64,000 nt of DNA from the NCBI RefSeq assembly GCF_004115085.1, contig NZ_QXJP01000018.1:1-64000 (forward strand). Direction: 5' to 3'. A program made the translations under genes and the position numbers. Within the stretch, counting starts at the first letter, position 1; every line of letters begins with the position of its first letter. The stretch comes from Longirhabdus pacifica. Its GTDB lineage: Bacteria; Bacillota; Bacilli; Paenibacillales; DSM-105158. Below are positions 1-9,441 of this stretch, in pieces. A model generated the notes under the pieces. It was not told the origin of the DNA. It saw only the letters and a list, made by a program, of their open reading frames with translations, and did no database searches.

Positions 1-71
1 CCACTCTCATAAAGTTTTACCATCTGTTGTTTAAATTCAGGTGTAAATGTTCTTCTTGTTCTTTTGGTCAT
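1..71 (-). CDS. IS3-family transposase OrfA, N-terminal fragment (partial at window edge)
   Basis: The first 23 codons are visible. They begin MTKRTRRTFTPEFKQQMVK, the characteristic opening of the OrfA helix-turn-helix protein of IS3-family elements, which binds the element ends and joins OrfB by frameshifting to make the active transposase. A GAGGAG ribosome-binding site sits nine bases before the ATG. The gene continues past the left edge, so whether the element is intact cannot be judged. Confidence 0.8.
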   Translation of the reverse strand, partial: MTKRTRRTFTPEFKQQMVKLYES

Positions 72-151
72 TGTAGAACTCGCTCCTCTAATATATTAAT
101 TCTAGTCTACTTGACCTTAATTTTTCTGTCTAGCTAAGTGTAGCCGATCCA
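1..151 (-). mobile_element. IS3-family insertion sequence, one end only
   Basis: The segment holds the start of an IS3-type transposase gene reading out of the window, preceded by about 80 bases of non-coding leader. Read on the minus strand, the likely element end is the TG at 151-150 (TGGATCGGC...), exactly where bshC stops resembling its family. The TG terminus and short leader fit IS3-family ends. The rest of the element, its other inverted repeat and any target duplication lie outside, so the exact boundary is inferred. Confidence 0.75.
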
Positions 152-1669
152 CTTTTTTCCCATAGGAATTAATGAGTTTTGTATACGATTCCATTGTTTA
201 ATAGAGGACTCTGATTGTGACTGCTGTGCATGATATGCTTTCGAAGCAAGGTAATCTATCTGCTCTATAATTTTTTGACTATTTTTCTGTCCTAATTTAT
301 AAATACCTTCATTAATTTGCTGTAAATTTTCTACTACCGGGTTATACAAGTCGCTAAACTGTGCTTTAATGGAAGCGAACGTTTCTTGTAACTGTAACGT
401 ATCTTCTTTACGTAACCATGCCTCTTTTTTCTCATCAAAATGAAAAAACACATCTTCTACAGTAAGGTCATACTTGGTCATGTGCTTCTGAATCGCTTTT
501 TCCACCATCGTATATTCTTGTCTTGGGATCAGAATAGGCAACTTCATTTGAAACTGCTGAAATACATCTTTTAGCATGCCCCAGTAAGCTAGTTCACTAG
601 GTCCTAACACAGTTTTAAGCACTGGGAATACGTATTCTTGCATGATAGGCCGTGTGAAGACATTATTACTCAGCAGCCATGGTTCATGCGTCGCATATTT
701 CTCTAACTGCGCTATGTCTAGATGCCATTGTTTCTTTTTATCAAAAATGTCTTTACCATCTCTAAACAATAATTTCCTTTTACCATCCTTTACGAAGAAC
801 ATATTCATGCTTTGTTCTTGTACACTGGCTTCCGGCTGAAAGCCAGCTGCTTGTAACTGGTCATGAACTTGTGAAAGCAATGCATTCACTTCATTAGACT
901 GTTGTATCATAGGGAGAAACATTTCTGTTTGTAGTGATCTCATTTGTTGATCTGCGGCATCGACTAACACTAGGCCATATTTTCCGAACAACCAACTCAT
1001 GACACGAGCAAAAAAATCAGATAAGTTAGTAGATTGTTTAGAAAAAGTATAAAGTTTATCCAATATACTATCTTTAAAGTCTGTTTCTGGCAAAATATCC
1101 GCTAGATCTGTTATGACTTTATGCCACTCATTTTCATGAATGTCCACGTAGCTTATAGAACTGTGATTGTTTTCGTCTTCTTTAGCAATAGTTAGTTTAC
1201 ATGGTTGCTGACTTTTATCCATTACGTATGTATGATTCACTTCAGCCCAGTCGTGGTCTTCTCCTGCAATCCAGAACACTGGAATAACGGGTCTCTTTAA
1301 TGTTTTTGCTGCTGCTCTTGCATGCTGAATAATGGTAATGGCCTTATGCATTACCATCATCGGTCCGGTAAATAATCCTGCTTGCTGACCACCAATGACA
1401 ACAAGTGCATCATGTTGTTTTAATGCATGTATATGTTGTAGTGCTGCATCTTCGTTGTCTACAAATGTATTATAGGCAAGTAGTGCCTTCACCAGCATAT
1501 CTCGATCTGCCTTTTTGTGATCGGCTTGATCAAGCCAATTTGCTCGTTCCTCTAGATGCGCTGCATCTTTTATATTATATTCATAGAACGATTCAACATT
1601 GGAAAAATTATGAATATAGGCTTCTGCCAGCTTATTTTTTGTAACGTTTATGGAATACTCAGTATTCAT
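134..1669 (-). CDS. bshC: Bacillithiol biosynthesis cysteine-adding enzyme BshC, C-terminus truncated by IS
   Basis: BshC joins cysteine to GlcN-malate in the last step of making bacillithiol, the main low-molecular-weight thiol of Bacilli. The family motif GGQQAGLFTGP is near residue 95, followed by VIPVFWIAGEDHDWAE and the long helical C-terminal arm. The start has a good RBS (AAAGGGGAT). The 511-residue product is about 28 residues short. After RIQNSLIPMGKK, where relatives continue with a QERV-type segment, it switches to WIGYT and stops inside the IS end. BshC normally precedes mraZ and the cell-division cluster, so the IS probably also separates it from mraZ. Whether the shortened coiled-coil tail still works is unknown. 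Confidence 0.9.
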   Translation of the reverse strand: MNTEYSINVTKNKLAEAYIHNFSNVESFYEYNIKDAAHLEERANWLDQADHKKADRDMLVKALLAYNTFVDNEDAALQHIHALKQHDALVVIGGQQAGLFTGPMMVMHKAITIIQHARAAAKTLKRPVIPVFWIAGEDHDWAEVNHTYVMDKSQQPCKLTIAKEDENNHSSISYVDIHENEWHKVITDLADILPETDFKDSILDKLYTFSKQSTNLSDFFARVMSWLFGKYGLVLVDAADQQMRSLQTEMFLPMIQQSNEVNALLSQVHDQLQAAGFQPEASVQEQSMNMFFVKDGKRKLLFRDGKDIFDKKKQWHLDIAQLEKYATHEPWLLSNNVFTRPIMQEYVFPVLKTVLGPSELAYWGMLKDVFQQFQMKLPILIPRQEYTMVEKAIQKHMTKYDLTVEDVFFHFDEKKEAWLRKEDTLQLQETFASIKAQFSDLYNPVVENLQQINEGIYKLGQKNSQKIIEQIDYLASKAYHAQQSQSESSIKQWNRIQNSLIPMGKKWIGYT

Positions 1670-1790
1670 CTTTATCCCCTTTGTCTAAACACTTATAATC
1701 ATAACTTTTTAAGAAGGTATATACATCGTAAAGTGTTCATTCATCTTTATCATAATTTTACATGGTTTTCAAACCGTTAGTCAAAGAGAA

Positions 1791-1825
1791 AAAATAAAAT
1801 CGCCTCTCAAGGGCGATTTTATTTT
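1791..1825 (-). terminator. Terminator of the opp operon
   Basis: A 14-bp perfect stem (AAAATAAAATCGCC pairing with its complement) has a 7-base loop. It lies directly after the oppF stop codon. The A/T-rich base of the stem gives a U-rich tail on both strands. Confidence 0.85.
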
Positions 1826-1838
1826 AATCCATTTTATG

Positions 1839-2798
1839 TTATTCGGCATAGTGACAAGATGCCCAGTGACCTTCCTTCACTTCTACAAGTGGCGGTTTTT
1901 CTTCTGCGCACTTTTCCGTTGCCATCGGACAACGCGTACGGAAAGTACACCCACTAGGTGGATTAATAGGACTTGGCAAGTCACCACTTAACACGATGCG
2001 ATCGCGATCTGCTTCTGCGTCTGGATCAGGTATTGGAATAGCTGACATCAACGCTTTCGTATAAGGATGAAGAGGATTTGCATACAATGCATCACTTGTC
2101 GTAATCTCTACGATTTCTCCTAAATACATAACCGCAACACGGTCACTAATCAATTTTACCATGGCTAAATCATGAGCAATAAATAAATACGTCAAGTCAA
2201 ATTTGCGCTGCAAGTCTTTCAGCAAGTTAACGACTTGTGCCTGAATAGAAACGTCTAATGCTGAAATAGGTTCATCACAAACAATAAATTTAGGTTTAAC
2301 TGCTAATGCTCTTGCAATACCTATCCTCTGCCGTTGACCTCCTGAAAACTCATGCGCGTAACGATTAGCATGTTCAGCGTTAAGCCCAACCAGCTCCAAA
2401 AGCTCTTCTACTCTCGCTTTGCGTTCTTTCTTATTGGCAGCAAGATTATGGATATCCAATGCCTCTCCAATAATGTCTAGCACGGTCATTCTTGGATTCA
2501 ACGAAGCATAAGGATCTTGAAAAATCATTTGAATATCACGGCGTTTATCTTTCATTTGTTTCTTGGAAAGAGAGTAAATATCCGTATCATCAAATATCAT
2601 TTCTCCACTAGTAGGTTCGTACAAACGCAACATCGTACGACCAACCGTAGACTTACCGCAACCAGATTCACCTACCATGCCAAGCGTTTCACCTTTGTTG
2701 ATATGGAAACTGATATCGTTGACAGCTTTCAAATAGCTACCACCGCCAACATCAAAATGCATTTTTAAATTTTTAACGTCTACTAATGGTTTGCTCAT
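1839..2798 (-). CDS. oppF: Oligopeptide ABC transporter ATP-binding protein OppF
   Basis: This is one of two ATPases that drive the peptide importer encoded here. The 319-residue protein has Walker [10 protein letters not shown] (near residue 45), the signature SGGQRQRIGIARAL, Walker B FIVCDEPISALD, and the C-terminal oligopeptide/dipeptide transporter extension with CTFRTRCP cysteines that can hold an iron-sulfur cluster. The ATG at 2798 is chosen because AGAGGTGA sits 5 bases upstream. An upstream in-frame start would put 14 extra residues inside oppD. The start overlaps the oppD stop as ATGA, so the two are translationally coupled. Confidence 0.93.
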   Translation of the reverse strand: MSKPLVDVKNLKMHFDVGGGSYLKAVNDISFHINKGETLGMVGESGCGKSTVGRTMLRLYEPTSGEMIFDDTDIYSLSKKQMKDKRRDIQMIFQDPYASLNPRMTVLDIIGEALDIHNLAANKKERKARVEELLELVGLNAEHANRYAHEFSGGQRQRIGIARALAVKPKFIVCDEPISALDVSIQAQVVNLLKDLQRKFDLTYLFIAHDLAMVKLISDRVAVMYLGEIVEITTSDALYANPLHPYTKALMSAIPIPDPDAEADRDRIVLSGDLPSPINPPSGCTFRTRCPMATEKCAEEKPPLVEVKEGHWASCHYAE

Positions 2799-3790
2799 TT
2801 TGATCTCACCTCTTGTGCTACAGGATCTAACAACCAACAACGTGCATATTGTGTGTCGCTAACATGATACTTATCTGCATCTTGTTTATTGCAAATATTC
2901 ATCGCATAATCACATCGATCACAAAAAGCACAACCAGGTGGAGGGCTGAATAAATCAGGCGGAGTTCCGTAAATAGGTACTAACGGCTTATCTTTATCCT
3001 GATCTAAGCTAGGTACAGATTTTAGTAACCCTTTTGTATATGGGTGCTGTGGGTTTTTAAAAATTTCTTGAACCGTTCCTTCTTCCACTACTTTTCCAGC
3101 ATACATCACGACAACACGATCACACACTTCGGCTACCACACCAAGATCATGTGTAATCATAATAATAGAAGTATTTAAGCGCTTTTGTAAATCTTTCATT
3201 ACATTTAAAATCTGCGCTTGAATGGTTACGTCTAGTGCTGTAGTAGGCTCATCGGCGATGAGTAAAGATGGATCACAAGCAAGTGCAATGGCAATCATGG
3301 CACGTTGTCGCATCCCGCCAGAAAATTGATGTGGATACTGCTTTATTCGTTTTTCTGGGTTAGGCATACCGACTAAGTCCAACATTTCTACTGCACGTTT
3401 TGTCGCTTCTTTTCGACTTAGATTTTGATGTTTGATGAGCGGCTCCATAATTTGTGCACCGACCGTCATAGTAGGGTTAAGAGATGTCATTGGATCTTGA
3501 AATATCATGCCAATTTCTTTCCCTCTAACTTTTTGCATTTCTCTTTCCGTTTTCTTCAGTAAATCTTCACCATTAAACATAATAGAACCATTTTTAATTC
3601 GGGCAGGAGGCTGTGGAATAAGACGCATGATGGTTTGAGCCGTTACACTCTTTCCGCAACCTGATTCTCCTACAATGCCAATTGTTTCTCCTTTATTCAC
3701 ATGAAACTTTACACCACGAACAGCCTTTACTTCCCCTCCATGTACTTTAAAGGAAACTTCCAAATCATTTACTTCTAATAATTTTCCCAT
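2795..3790 (-). CDS. oppD: Oligopeptide ABC transporter ATP-binding protein OppD
   Basis: This is the second ATPase of the peptide importer, 331 residues. Visible are Walker [11 protein letters not shown]-loop [11 protein letters not shown], signature [14 protein letters not shown], Walker [13 protein letters not shown] and the C-terminal [10 protein letters not shown] cysteine cluster typical of OppD. The ATG at 3790 is preferred because AGGAGGTGG lies just upstream. The alternative GTG at 3799 falls inside that RBS. It heterodimerises with OppF on the inner face of the membrane. Confidence 0.93.
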   Translation of the reverse strand: MGKLLEVNDLEVSFKVHGGEVKAVRGVKFHVNKGETIGIVGESGCGKSVTAQTIMRLIPQPPARIKNGSIMFNGEDLLKKTEREMQKVRGKEIGMIFQDPMTSLNPTMTVGAQIMEPLIKHQNLSRKEATKRAVEMLDLVGMPNPEKRIKQYPHQFSGGMRQRAMIAIALACDPSLLIADEPTTALDVTIQAQILNVMKDLQKRLNTSIIMITHDLGVVAEVCDRVVVMYAGKVVEEGTVQEIFKNPQHPYTKGLLKSVPSLDQDKDKPLVPIYGTPPDLFSPPPGCAFCDRCDYAMNICNKQDADKYHVSDTQYARCWLLDPVAQEVRSK

Positions 3791-3802
3791 GCTATCCACC
3801 TC

Positions 3803-4738
3803 CTATTTTCTCATTTTTGGATCTAATGCGTCTCGAAGACCGTCTCCTAGAACATTACAAGCAAACATAATCAAACTAATAAACAAAGCTGGGAATAACA
3901 TTCTCCATGGAAAATATCTCATCGCAGATAAACCATCATTTGCCATTGAACCTAAACTTGCAGCCGGAGGTTCAACACCAATTCCAAGAAAACTTAAAAA
4001 TGCTTCTGCAAATATTGCAGATGGGATGGTAAGTGTTATCGTAACGATAATTGGTCCCATTGCGTTAGGAATTAAGTGCTTGAAAATCAAGCGTTTTGTA
4101 TTAGCACCTAATGCACGTGCTGCAAGAACAAACTCTTGCTCTTTTAATTGTAAAATTTGACCGCGCACTATCCTAGCCATCGGAATCCATCCAGTAATAG
4201 ATAATGCAATTATTATCCTGACTATACTATTTACGCTATCCCCCAGAACAACCATCAACAAAATAACAACAAGTAAATATGGAATAGAAGATAAAATATC
4301 TGCAAAGCGCATCATCACATTATCCGTTGTTCTACTGGAGAAAGCAGAGATACTACCATATATCACACCAATCGTTAAATCAATTAGTGCAGCAGATAAT
4401 CCAATAAATAAGGAAATTCTCATACCATACCATATACGTTGATACATGTCCCTTCCTAAATCATCTGTACCAAATAAATGTTGAGATTCAAAAGACGGCG
4501 CTAAATTTTTATTTTCCAAGTCAGTAGTTCTATGATCATACGAACCATATAAAGGACCGAATATAGCAAGGAAAGTTAGCAGAGCAATAATGATCAATCC
4601 TGCCATTGCAAGTTTATTTTTTAGTAATCTTCGCCATGCATCTTTCCAGAAAGACACACTCGGTCTACTAATTACATCTAATTCTTTATTTTTAGTCAAT
4701 GGCTGAAAGTCTGTAGCTTTATGTGGATTTTTTTGCAT
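3803..4738 (-). CDS. oppC: Oligopeptide ABC transporter permease OppC
   Basis: Membrane permease of 311 residues. It has a cytosolic N-terminal stretch, a first membrane segment near residues 45-65, and a five-helix BPD_transp_1 domain with the EAA-loop region EQEFVLAARALGANTKRLIFKHLIPN that contacts the ATPases. The N-terminal OppC_N part precedes the GTDDLGRDMYQRIWYG motif typical of OppC/DppC. It sits 3 bases after oppB and has its own RBS (GGAGG). Confidence 0.93.
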   Translation of the reverse strand: MQKNPHKATDFQPLTKNKELDVISRPSVSFWKDAWRRLLKNKLAMAGLIIIALLTFLAIFGPLYGSYDHRTTDLENKNLAPSFESQHLFGTDDLGRDMYQRIWYGMRISLFIGLSAALIDLTIGVIYGSISAFSSRTTDNVMMRFADILSSIPYLLVVILLMVVLGDSVNSIVRIIIALSITGWIPMARIVRGQILQLKEQEFVLAARALGANTKRLIFKHLIPNAMGPIIVTITLTIPSAIFAEAFLSFLGIGVEPPAASLGSMANDGLSAMRYFPWRMLFPALFISLIMFACNVLGDGLRDALDPKMRK

Positions 4739-4741
4739 GGC

Positions 4742-5683
4742 TTACTCGCCTCCTTTACCTTTACCAGAAACTTTAATTCTTGGATCTATTACACCATATA
4801 ATAAGTCAACGATGAGCACCATCACTAACAATATAATGGAATAGAATACGGTTGTACCCATAATAAGTGGGTAGTCCCTGTTATTAATACTTGTTACAAA
4901 TTGCATCCCTAGTCCAGGAATACCAAAAATTTTCTCCACAACAAATCCACCTGTTACTACACCTGCAATTAAAGGCCCTAAATAAGTTATAACTGGTAGT
5001 AATGCATTTCGGAGTGCATGCTTAAATGTGGACACTAATCTGGACAAACCTTTTGCTTTCGCTGTTTTCATATAGTCTTGTTGTAATACTTCCAGCATGT
5101 TCGAACGAGTCAAACGAGCGATAACAGCAGTTGGTAAAGCAGCTAATGCAAATGCTGGTAAAATAGTTTGTTCAAATGAGTCTCCCCATCCTGCGGTTGG
5201 TAATATACCTAGTTTTAAAGAGAAATAATATTGGAACAATGCCGCCAACAAAAAGTTGGGTACTGACATGCCAATTACGGCTAAAATCATACTAATGTAG
5301 TCTGGTACTTTATTATGAAACATGGCTGCAATAACACCTAAAATTATTCCCATCCCAATAGCTAAAAACAAGGCCTCTAGTCCTAGTAAAGCTGATACGG
5401 GAAAACCATCATTAATAATATCATTTACAGTCTGAGCTTTATATTTCATGGACGGCCCAAAATCCCAAGTAGCTACTGACTTCAAATACTTTACATATTG
5501 AATAAATAGAGGTTCGTCCAATCCGTAATAGGCACGTAACTGCTGTTCAATTTCCTCAGAAACGGAACGTTCACTTGTTAGAGGATCACCTGGAATAGCT
5601 TTCATCATAAAAAAAGTAGCACTTACTATAATAAAAAGGGAGATGAAAATCATAACCACTCTTTGTAATATATATTTTGCCAA
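4742..5683 (-). CDS. oppB: Oligopeptide ABC transporter permease OppB
   Basis: Permease of 313 residues. It has the OppB/DppB N-terminal signature (first helix followed by AIPGDPL), six predicted membrane helices, and the EAA-type loop [30 protein letters not shown]. The start is TTG, supported by a GGGGGTG Shine-Dalgarno 6 bases upstream. It pairs with OppC to form the channel. A stem-loop separates it from oppA. Confidence 0.92.
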   Translation of the reverse strand: MAKYILQRVVMIFISLFIIVSATFFMMKAIPGDPLTSERSVSEEIEQQLRAYYGLDEPLFIQYVKYLKSVATWDFGPSMKYKAQTVNDIINDGFPVSALLGLEALFLAIGMGIILGVIAAMFHNKVPDYISMILAVIGMSVPNFLLAALFQYYFSLKLGILPTAGWGDSFEQTILPAFALAALPTAVIARLTRSNMLEVLQQDYMKTAKAKGLSRLVSTFKHALRNALLPVITYLGPLIAGVVTGGFVVEKIFGIPGLGMQFVTSINNRDYPLIMGTTVFYSIILLVMVLIVDLLYGVIDPRIKVSGKGKGGE

Positions 5684-5725
5684 ACGTTACACCCCCATTA
5701 ATTACTAACACTTCAGATACAATTT

Positions 5726-5759
5726 TTGAGGTATATGGACCATTATCCATATACCTCAA
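5726..5759 (-). other. Intercistronic stem-loop between oppA and oppB
   Basis: A perfect 14-bp inverted repeat (TTGAGGTATATGGA and its complement) with a 6-base loop lies between oppA and oppB. No U-run follows on the minus strand, so it is unlikely to be a strong terminator. Hairpins at this position commonly protect the binding-protein mRNA from 3' decay and raise OppA relative to the membrane subunits. That role is inferred here. Confidence 0.75.
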
Positions 5760-5793
5760 TGATTGAAAAGTATTTTATTTTTATAAATTCATT

Positions 5794-7518
5794 TTATTCA
5801 TTTACTTTATATACATTTTTCAGCTTCAAACTACCTAAAGCAGATAAAGAAGCACCTTTAACAGTTGGCTGCTGCAACCAATTTTGAGTACTAAAGTAAA
5901 TTGGAGCAATTGGCATTTCATCCATTAAAATTTGCTCTGCTTGCATTAAAAATTCATTGCGTTTTGCTTCATCTGGCTCTTCAGCAGCATTAGCTAAAGC
6001 AGTAGTATACTCTTCATTATACCAACGCGTATCATTATTACCACCTAGCTCTTTATATAGGTCTAGGAATGTAACAGGATCATTGAAGTCACCAATCCAA
6101 CCCAATCGAGCTACTTGGAAATTACCATTATTAATGTCTTCAAGATATACTTTCCACTCTGTATTTTGCAAAGAAACATCAACACCTAGTGCTTGTTTCC
6201 ATTGATCTTGAATTGCTTCAGCAATCTTTTTATGACCTTCACTTGTGTTATAGCTTAATGTAATTGGAGGTAATTCATCTGCAGTTATATTCATTTCTGC
6301 TAAAGCTTCATTAAATAATGTTTTTGCAGTTTCAATATCATTATCTTTAAAGTATCCTCCTGCTTTCAACTCCATTGTTTCAGGTAAAACACCCAATGCT
6401 GGAGTTTGTAAGCCTTGTGAAACATTATCTACGATCATCTGTCTGTTAATAGTGTATGCAAAAGCTTTTCTCATCTTAGCATTATCAAAAGGTGGCTGAC
6501 TAGTATTAAACTTATACCAGTATATACCAACCTGTGGAATAGTATTTAGCACACCTTCATCTCTTTTAAAAGGAAGTACATCCGTTGGAATCGCACTATA
6601 AGGAGCACCTGCCCAGTCCAACTGTCCAGTTTCAAACATTGTTAACTCTGTGTTCTCGTCTGCAATCATAAGCATTTCAACCGTTTGAAGCTTAACAGAA
6701 TCTGCATCCCAATAAGTATCATTTTTTTCTAAAATTATTTTATTTTGATGATCCCAACTAGCTACTTTAAATGGACCATTAGTTACGTAAAATTGACCTT
6801 CATCATCTGTCCAATTTGCCCATACGTCACCGTTTTCACTCACTGCCTTCTCATTGACTGGCAAGAAAGTATAGAATGCCGTTAATTCAAGGAAGTAAGC
6901 TGTTGGATTTTCTAATTTAACTTCAAGAGTACTTTCATCTATTACAGTAATACCGAGCTCATCTATACTCATTTCTCCCGCTTTAACAGCTTGAGCATTC
7001 AAAATAGGGTACAATTGACTCGCGTAGTCTGATGGGAAACTCGGATCTAACACTCTCTTCCAAGCGTAAGCAAAGTCATTTGCAGTCACTGGATCACCGT
7101 TTGTCCATGTTGCACCTTCACGAATAGTGAACGTATACGTTTTTTTGTCATCAGATATTTGAATATCAGATGCCATTGCATTTTGTGGCTCGCCATCTTT
7201 ATCTAATACAGTTAGACCTTCCAATACGTTGGATATAACACTACCTGAAGAATTATCTGTAGCTAATGCAGGGTCTAATGTAGGTGGCTCTTCACCCAAA
7301 TTAAGTCTTAGCGTTTGATCTTCCGCTAGGTCACTATCCATGTTTCCTTCATCTGTAGTCTCATCGTTGTTAGTTTCTTCTGTTCCATTTTCAGTTTCTG
7401 TTTGTTCATTTGTTGTCTCGTTCTCCTCTTCATCACCACCACAAGCAGCTAGAAAAGTTCCAAAAGCTAATACGAAGACTAAAAGCAATAAAGATGTCTT
7501 TCTGATCCCCTTTTTCAT
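5794..7518 (-). CDS. oppA: Oligopeptide-binding lipoprotein OppA
   Basis: Extracellular peptide-binding protein (SBP family 5, 574 residues), anchored by a lipid. The signal peptide ends in the lipobox LAAC with cysteine at residue 26. An acidic, Asn/Thr/Glu-rich linker follows to about residue 65. The family signature region ADDFAYAWKRVLDP is near residue 150. It is the first gene of the operon, with RBS AGGGAGG before the ATG. Nutrient uptake or peptide signalling are the usual roles. The specificity cannot be told from sequence alone. Confidence 0.93.
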   Translation of the reverse strand: MKKGIRKTSLLLLVFVLAFGTFLAACGGDEEENETTNEQTETENGTEETNNDETTDEGNMDSDLAEDQTLRLNLGEEPPTLDPALATDNSSGSVISNVLEGLTVLDKDGEPQNAMASDIQISDDKKTYTFTIREGATWTNGDPVTANDFAYAWKRVLDPSFPSDYASQLYPILNAQAVKAGEMSIDELGITVIDESTLEVKLENPTAYFLELTAFYTFLPVNEKAVSENGDVWANWTDDEGQFYVTNGPFKVASWDHQNKIILEKNDTYWDADSVKLQTVEMLMIADENTELTMFETGQLDWAGAPYSAIPTDVLPFKRDEGVLNTIPQVGIYWYKFNTSQPPFDNAKMRKAFAYTINRQMIVDNVSQGLQTPALGVLPETMELKAGGYFKDNDIETAKTLFNEALAEMNITADELPPITLSYNTSEGHKKIAEAIQDQWKQALGVDVSLQNTEWKVYLEDINNGNFQVARLGWIGDFNDPVTFLDLYKELGGNNDTRWYNEEYTTALANAAEEPDEAKRNEFLMQAEQILMDEMPIAPIYFSTQNWLQQPTVKGASLSALGSLKLKNVYKVNE

Positions 7519-7679
7519 TCTATTTCCTCCCTTTAAACATTTGATTTTTGATCGTTGTCAATGAAAACGACCACAATTGAAAATTTACTCTTCATTTACT
7601 ATATAATCATTAGTCCAAAAAAACAAGACAATTTTTTTAAACAGTGTCATATTTTCTCTCATTACACCGAGATGAATGT

Positions 7680-8063
7680 TTATACTGCTTTAATTTCTAT
7701 TATAATTCCCGGTATTAGCAAAATAATGTAGGCTACAGTCAAAATAACAAAACTTAACCTCCAAACACTCTTTATTGCTTTTTTTATATTTATACTCTTT
7801 CTTACTTTTTTCTGTAGATATACTAACCCTGCACATGTGGTAATCAGGATAAAGAAAATAATATAAATACCCGCCGGAGTATCATAAACTTTGTTAATAA
7901 GTGCTGAAACAGATAAAATAAGGAAAGCTGTTGTGATGTCCATCGACAAAATGAAAGTTTTCTTAACATCTCTTTTCCACAAATACATTCCTCCCCAAAT
8001 GAGGAAAAAGGTAATGAACGGTACTACTGAAAAAACTGCTGCTGCTTCTAATAAAGAATTCAT
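7680..8063 (-). CDS. DUF3397 membrane protein
   Basis: A 127-residue protein with four hydrophobic segments and a conserved polar stretch DITTAFLILSVSALIN. This matches the DUF3397 family, which I recall as usually lying between panE and bshC in Bacillaceae. Here the neighbour on the bshC side is the opp operon instead. The start is supported by AAGGTGA. Function is unknown. The family assignment comes from memory of its pattern. Confidence 0.75.
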   Translation of the reverse strand: MNSLLEAAAVFSVVPFITFFLIWGGMYLWKRDVKKTFILSMDITTAFLILSVSALINKVYDTPAGIYIIFFILITTCAGLVYLQKKVRKSINIKKAIKSVWRLSFVILTVAYIILLIPGIIIEIKAV

Positions 8064-8206
8064 GTAATCACCTTCATATTTTCATTTATGTGCTGCAAAA
8101 TAAATAACAAAATATTTGCACTATTATTAATAAATACCATCATCCACTGATTTCTCATGTCATATATAAAAACATTTCAATTGGTTTTTATTTCAACGTA
8201 GGTAAA

Positions 8207-9142
8207 TTACCTAAGATGTTCTGCTTCCAGTCCTTTAATCATACAATATAACATTTCATTCATCGGCACTTGTATCCCGTGGGATTTTGCTAATTTTATA
8301 ATGACGCCTGTAATCCATTCCAACTCTGTCTGTCTTCCATTCAACATGTCCTGTAATGTTGAGGACTTATTTTCTCTAGTATTGCTGCATACAGTAATTA
8401 ATTTTTTCCACATTTTATCTCTTTCCAAATCTGCATACTGATGCTGTGCAACAACCATCACCTCGTTGAACACACCTTTCATTAGTGTGTGAACATATGG
8501 ATTGGTCAGTAGATCACCGTTTTTTATTTTCATCATACCAGTAAGTGGGTTAATGACAGCATTTATAATGAGTTTTTGCCAAGTTTCTTTCCTAATATTT
8601 TTCGACAGCGAAGAAGATATTCCTGCTGCTGAAAGTACGTCATTCATTTTATTTAGATATACATCATTCAAACTATTATTGATGTAGTGTCCTAATACCG
8701 TATTCCCATATCCAGTATGTATAACTTGATTTTTATTTTTCTTTAACACACCTTCTGTTGTTATGGCCGCATAAATGGAGTTTACGTCTATCTTTTCACT
8801 TAATAAATCTATATGTCCATAGCCATTCTGAAAGCACAACAATTTACTTTGTGATTGCATTAAATATTTTAACTGTTCTATGAATGTTGGGGTCATATGT
8901 TGCTGTTTTACAGCTAATAGAATCCAATCCACATTTAGTGAGGAGGCTTTACTTATAGGTAACGTGTTGATATGAAGATGCGTTTGTTGATTTCCATGTT
9001 GAAAAACAAGCTGATTATGTTGAATAGATGCAGCTTGTTCTTCTGTCCTTGTAATTAAAACAACATCCACTTCGTTTACATTTGATAGTTTTGCAGTTAA
9101 AAATAACCCGACCGCTCCACCACCAATAACTGCAATTTTCAT
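8207..9142 (-). CDS. panE: 2-dehydropantoate 2-reductase (ketopantoate reductase, PanE/ApbA family)
   Basis: Reduces ketopantoate to pantoate with NADPH in coenzyme A synthesis. The N-terminal Rossmann motif is GGGAVGLFLTAKL. The catalytic-region pattern K...N...NPLTG appears as WQKLIINAVINPLTGMM near residue 185, and the C-terminal helical domain is complete (311 residues). The ATG at 9142 is chosen because AGGTGG lies just upstream; the in-frame GTG further up is part of that RBS. Bacillus genomes carry a paralogue (ylbQ) at this locus, so the true in vivo role could be minor. Confidence 0.85.
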   Translation of the reverse strand: MKIAVIGGGAVGLFLTAKLSNVNEVDVVLITRTEEQAASIQHNQLVFQHGNQQTHLHINTLPISKASSLNVDWILLAVKQQHMTPTFIEQLKYLMQSQSKLLCFQNGYGHIDLLSEKIDVNSIYAAITTEGVLKKNKNQVIHTGYGNTVLGHYINNSLNDVYLNKMNDVLSAAGISSSLSKNIRKETWQKLIINAVINPLTGMMKIKNGDLLTNPYVHTLMKGVFNEVMVVAQHQYADLERDKMWKKLITVCSNTRENKSSTLQDMLNGRQTELEWITGVIIKLAKSHGIQVPMNEMLYCMIKGLEAEHLR

Positions 9143-9357
9143 TATTGCCACCTGCTTTTTATTTACTATATAAGTTAAATGGTTTTTTCATAAACTTGTA
9201 TTAATCATTTCTTCATCTTATGTATGAAGTTATTTTCTTATCATTTTAATGGATTACCAGTGCATCTGCAATGCCACATTAACAAAAATGAACGTCTGTT
9301 TATTCTTCTATTAAAACACATACTTATTTTTCTTTCATAGGTTAATAACAACATAAT

Positions 9358-9384
9358 AAAAAAGCTTCAAATATGAAGCTTTTT
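9358..9384 (-). terminator. rsfA terminator
   Basis: Stem AAAAGCTTCA / TGAAGCTTTT with loop AATA, followed on the minus strand by a T-run. It lies about 60 bases after the rsfA stop. The rest of the roughly 300-base gap before panE shows no convincing gene. Confidence 0.85.
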
Positions 9385-9441
9385 ATGTGAATGCTATAAG
9401 ATTATATCCAATTATTTTAAGGGTAATTGGATGGAGTACCA

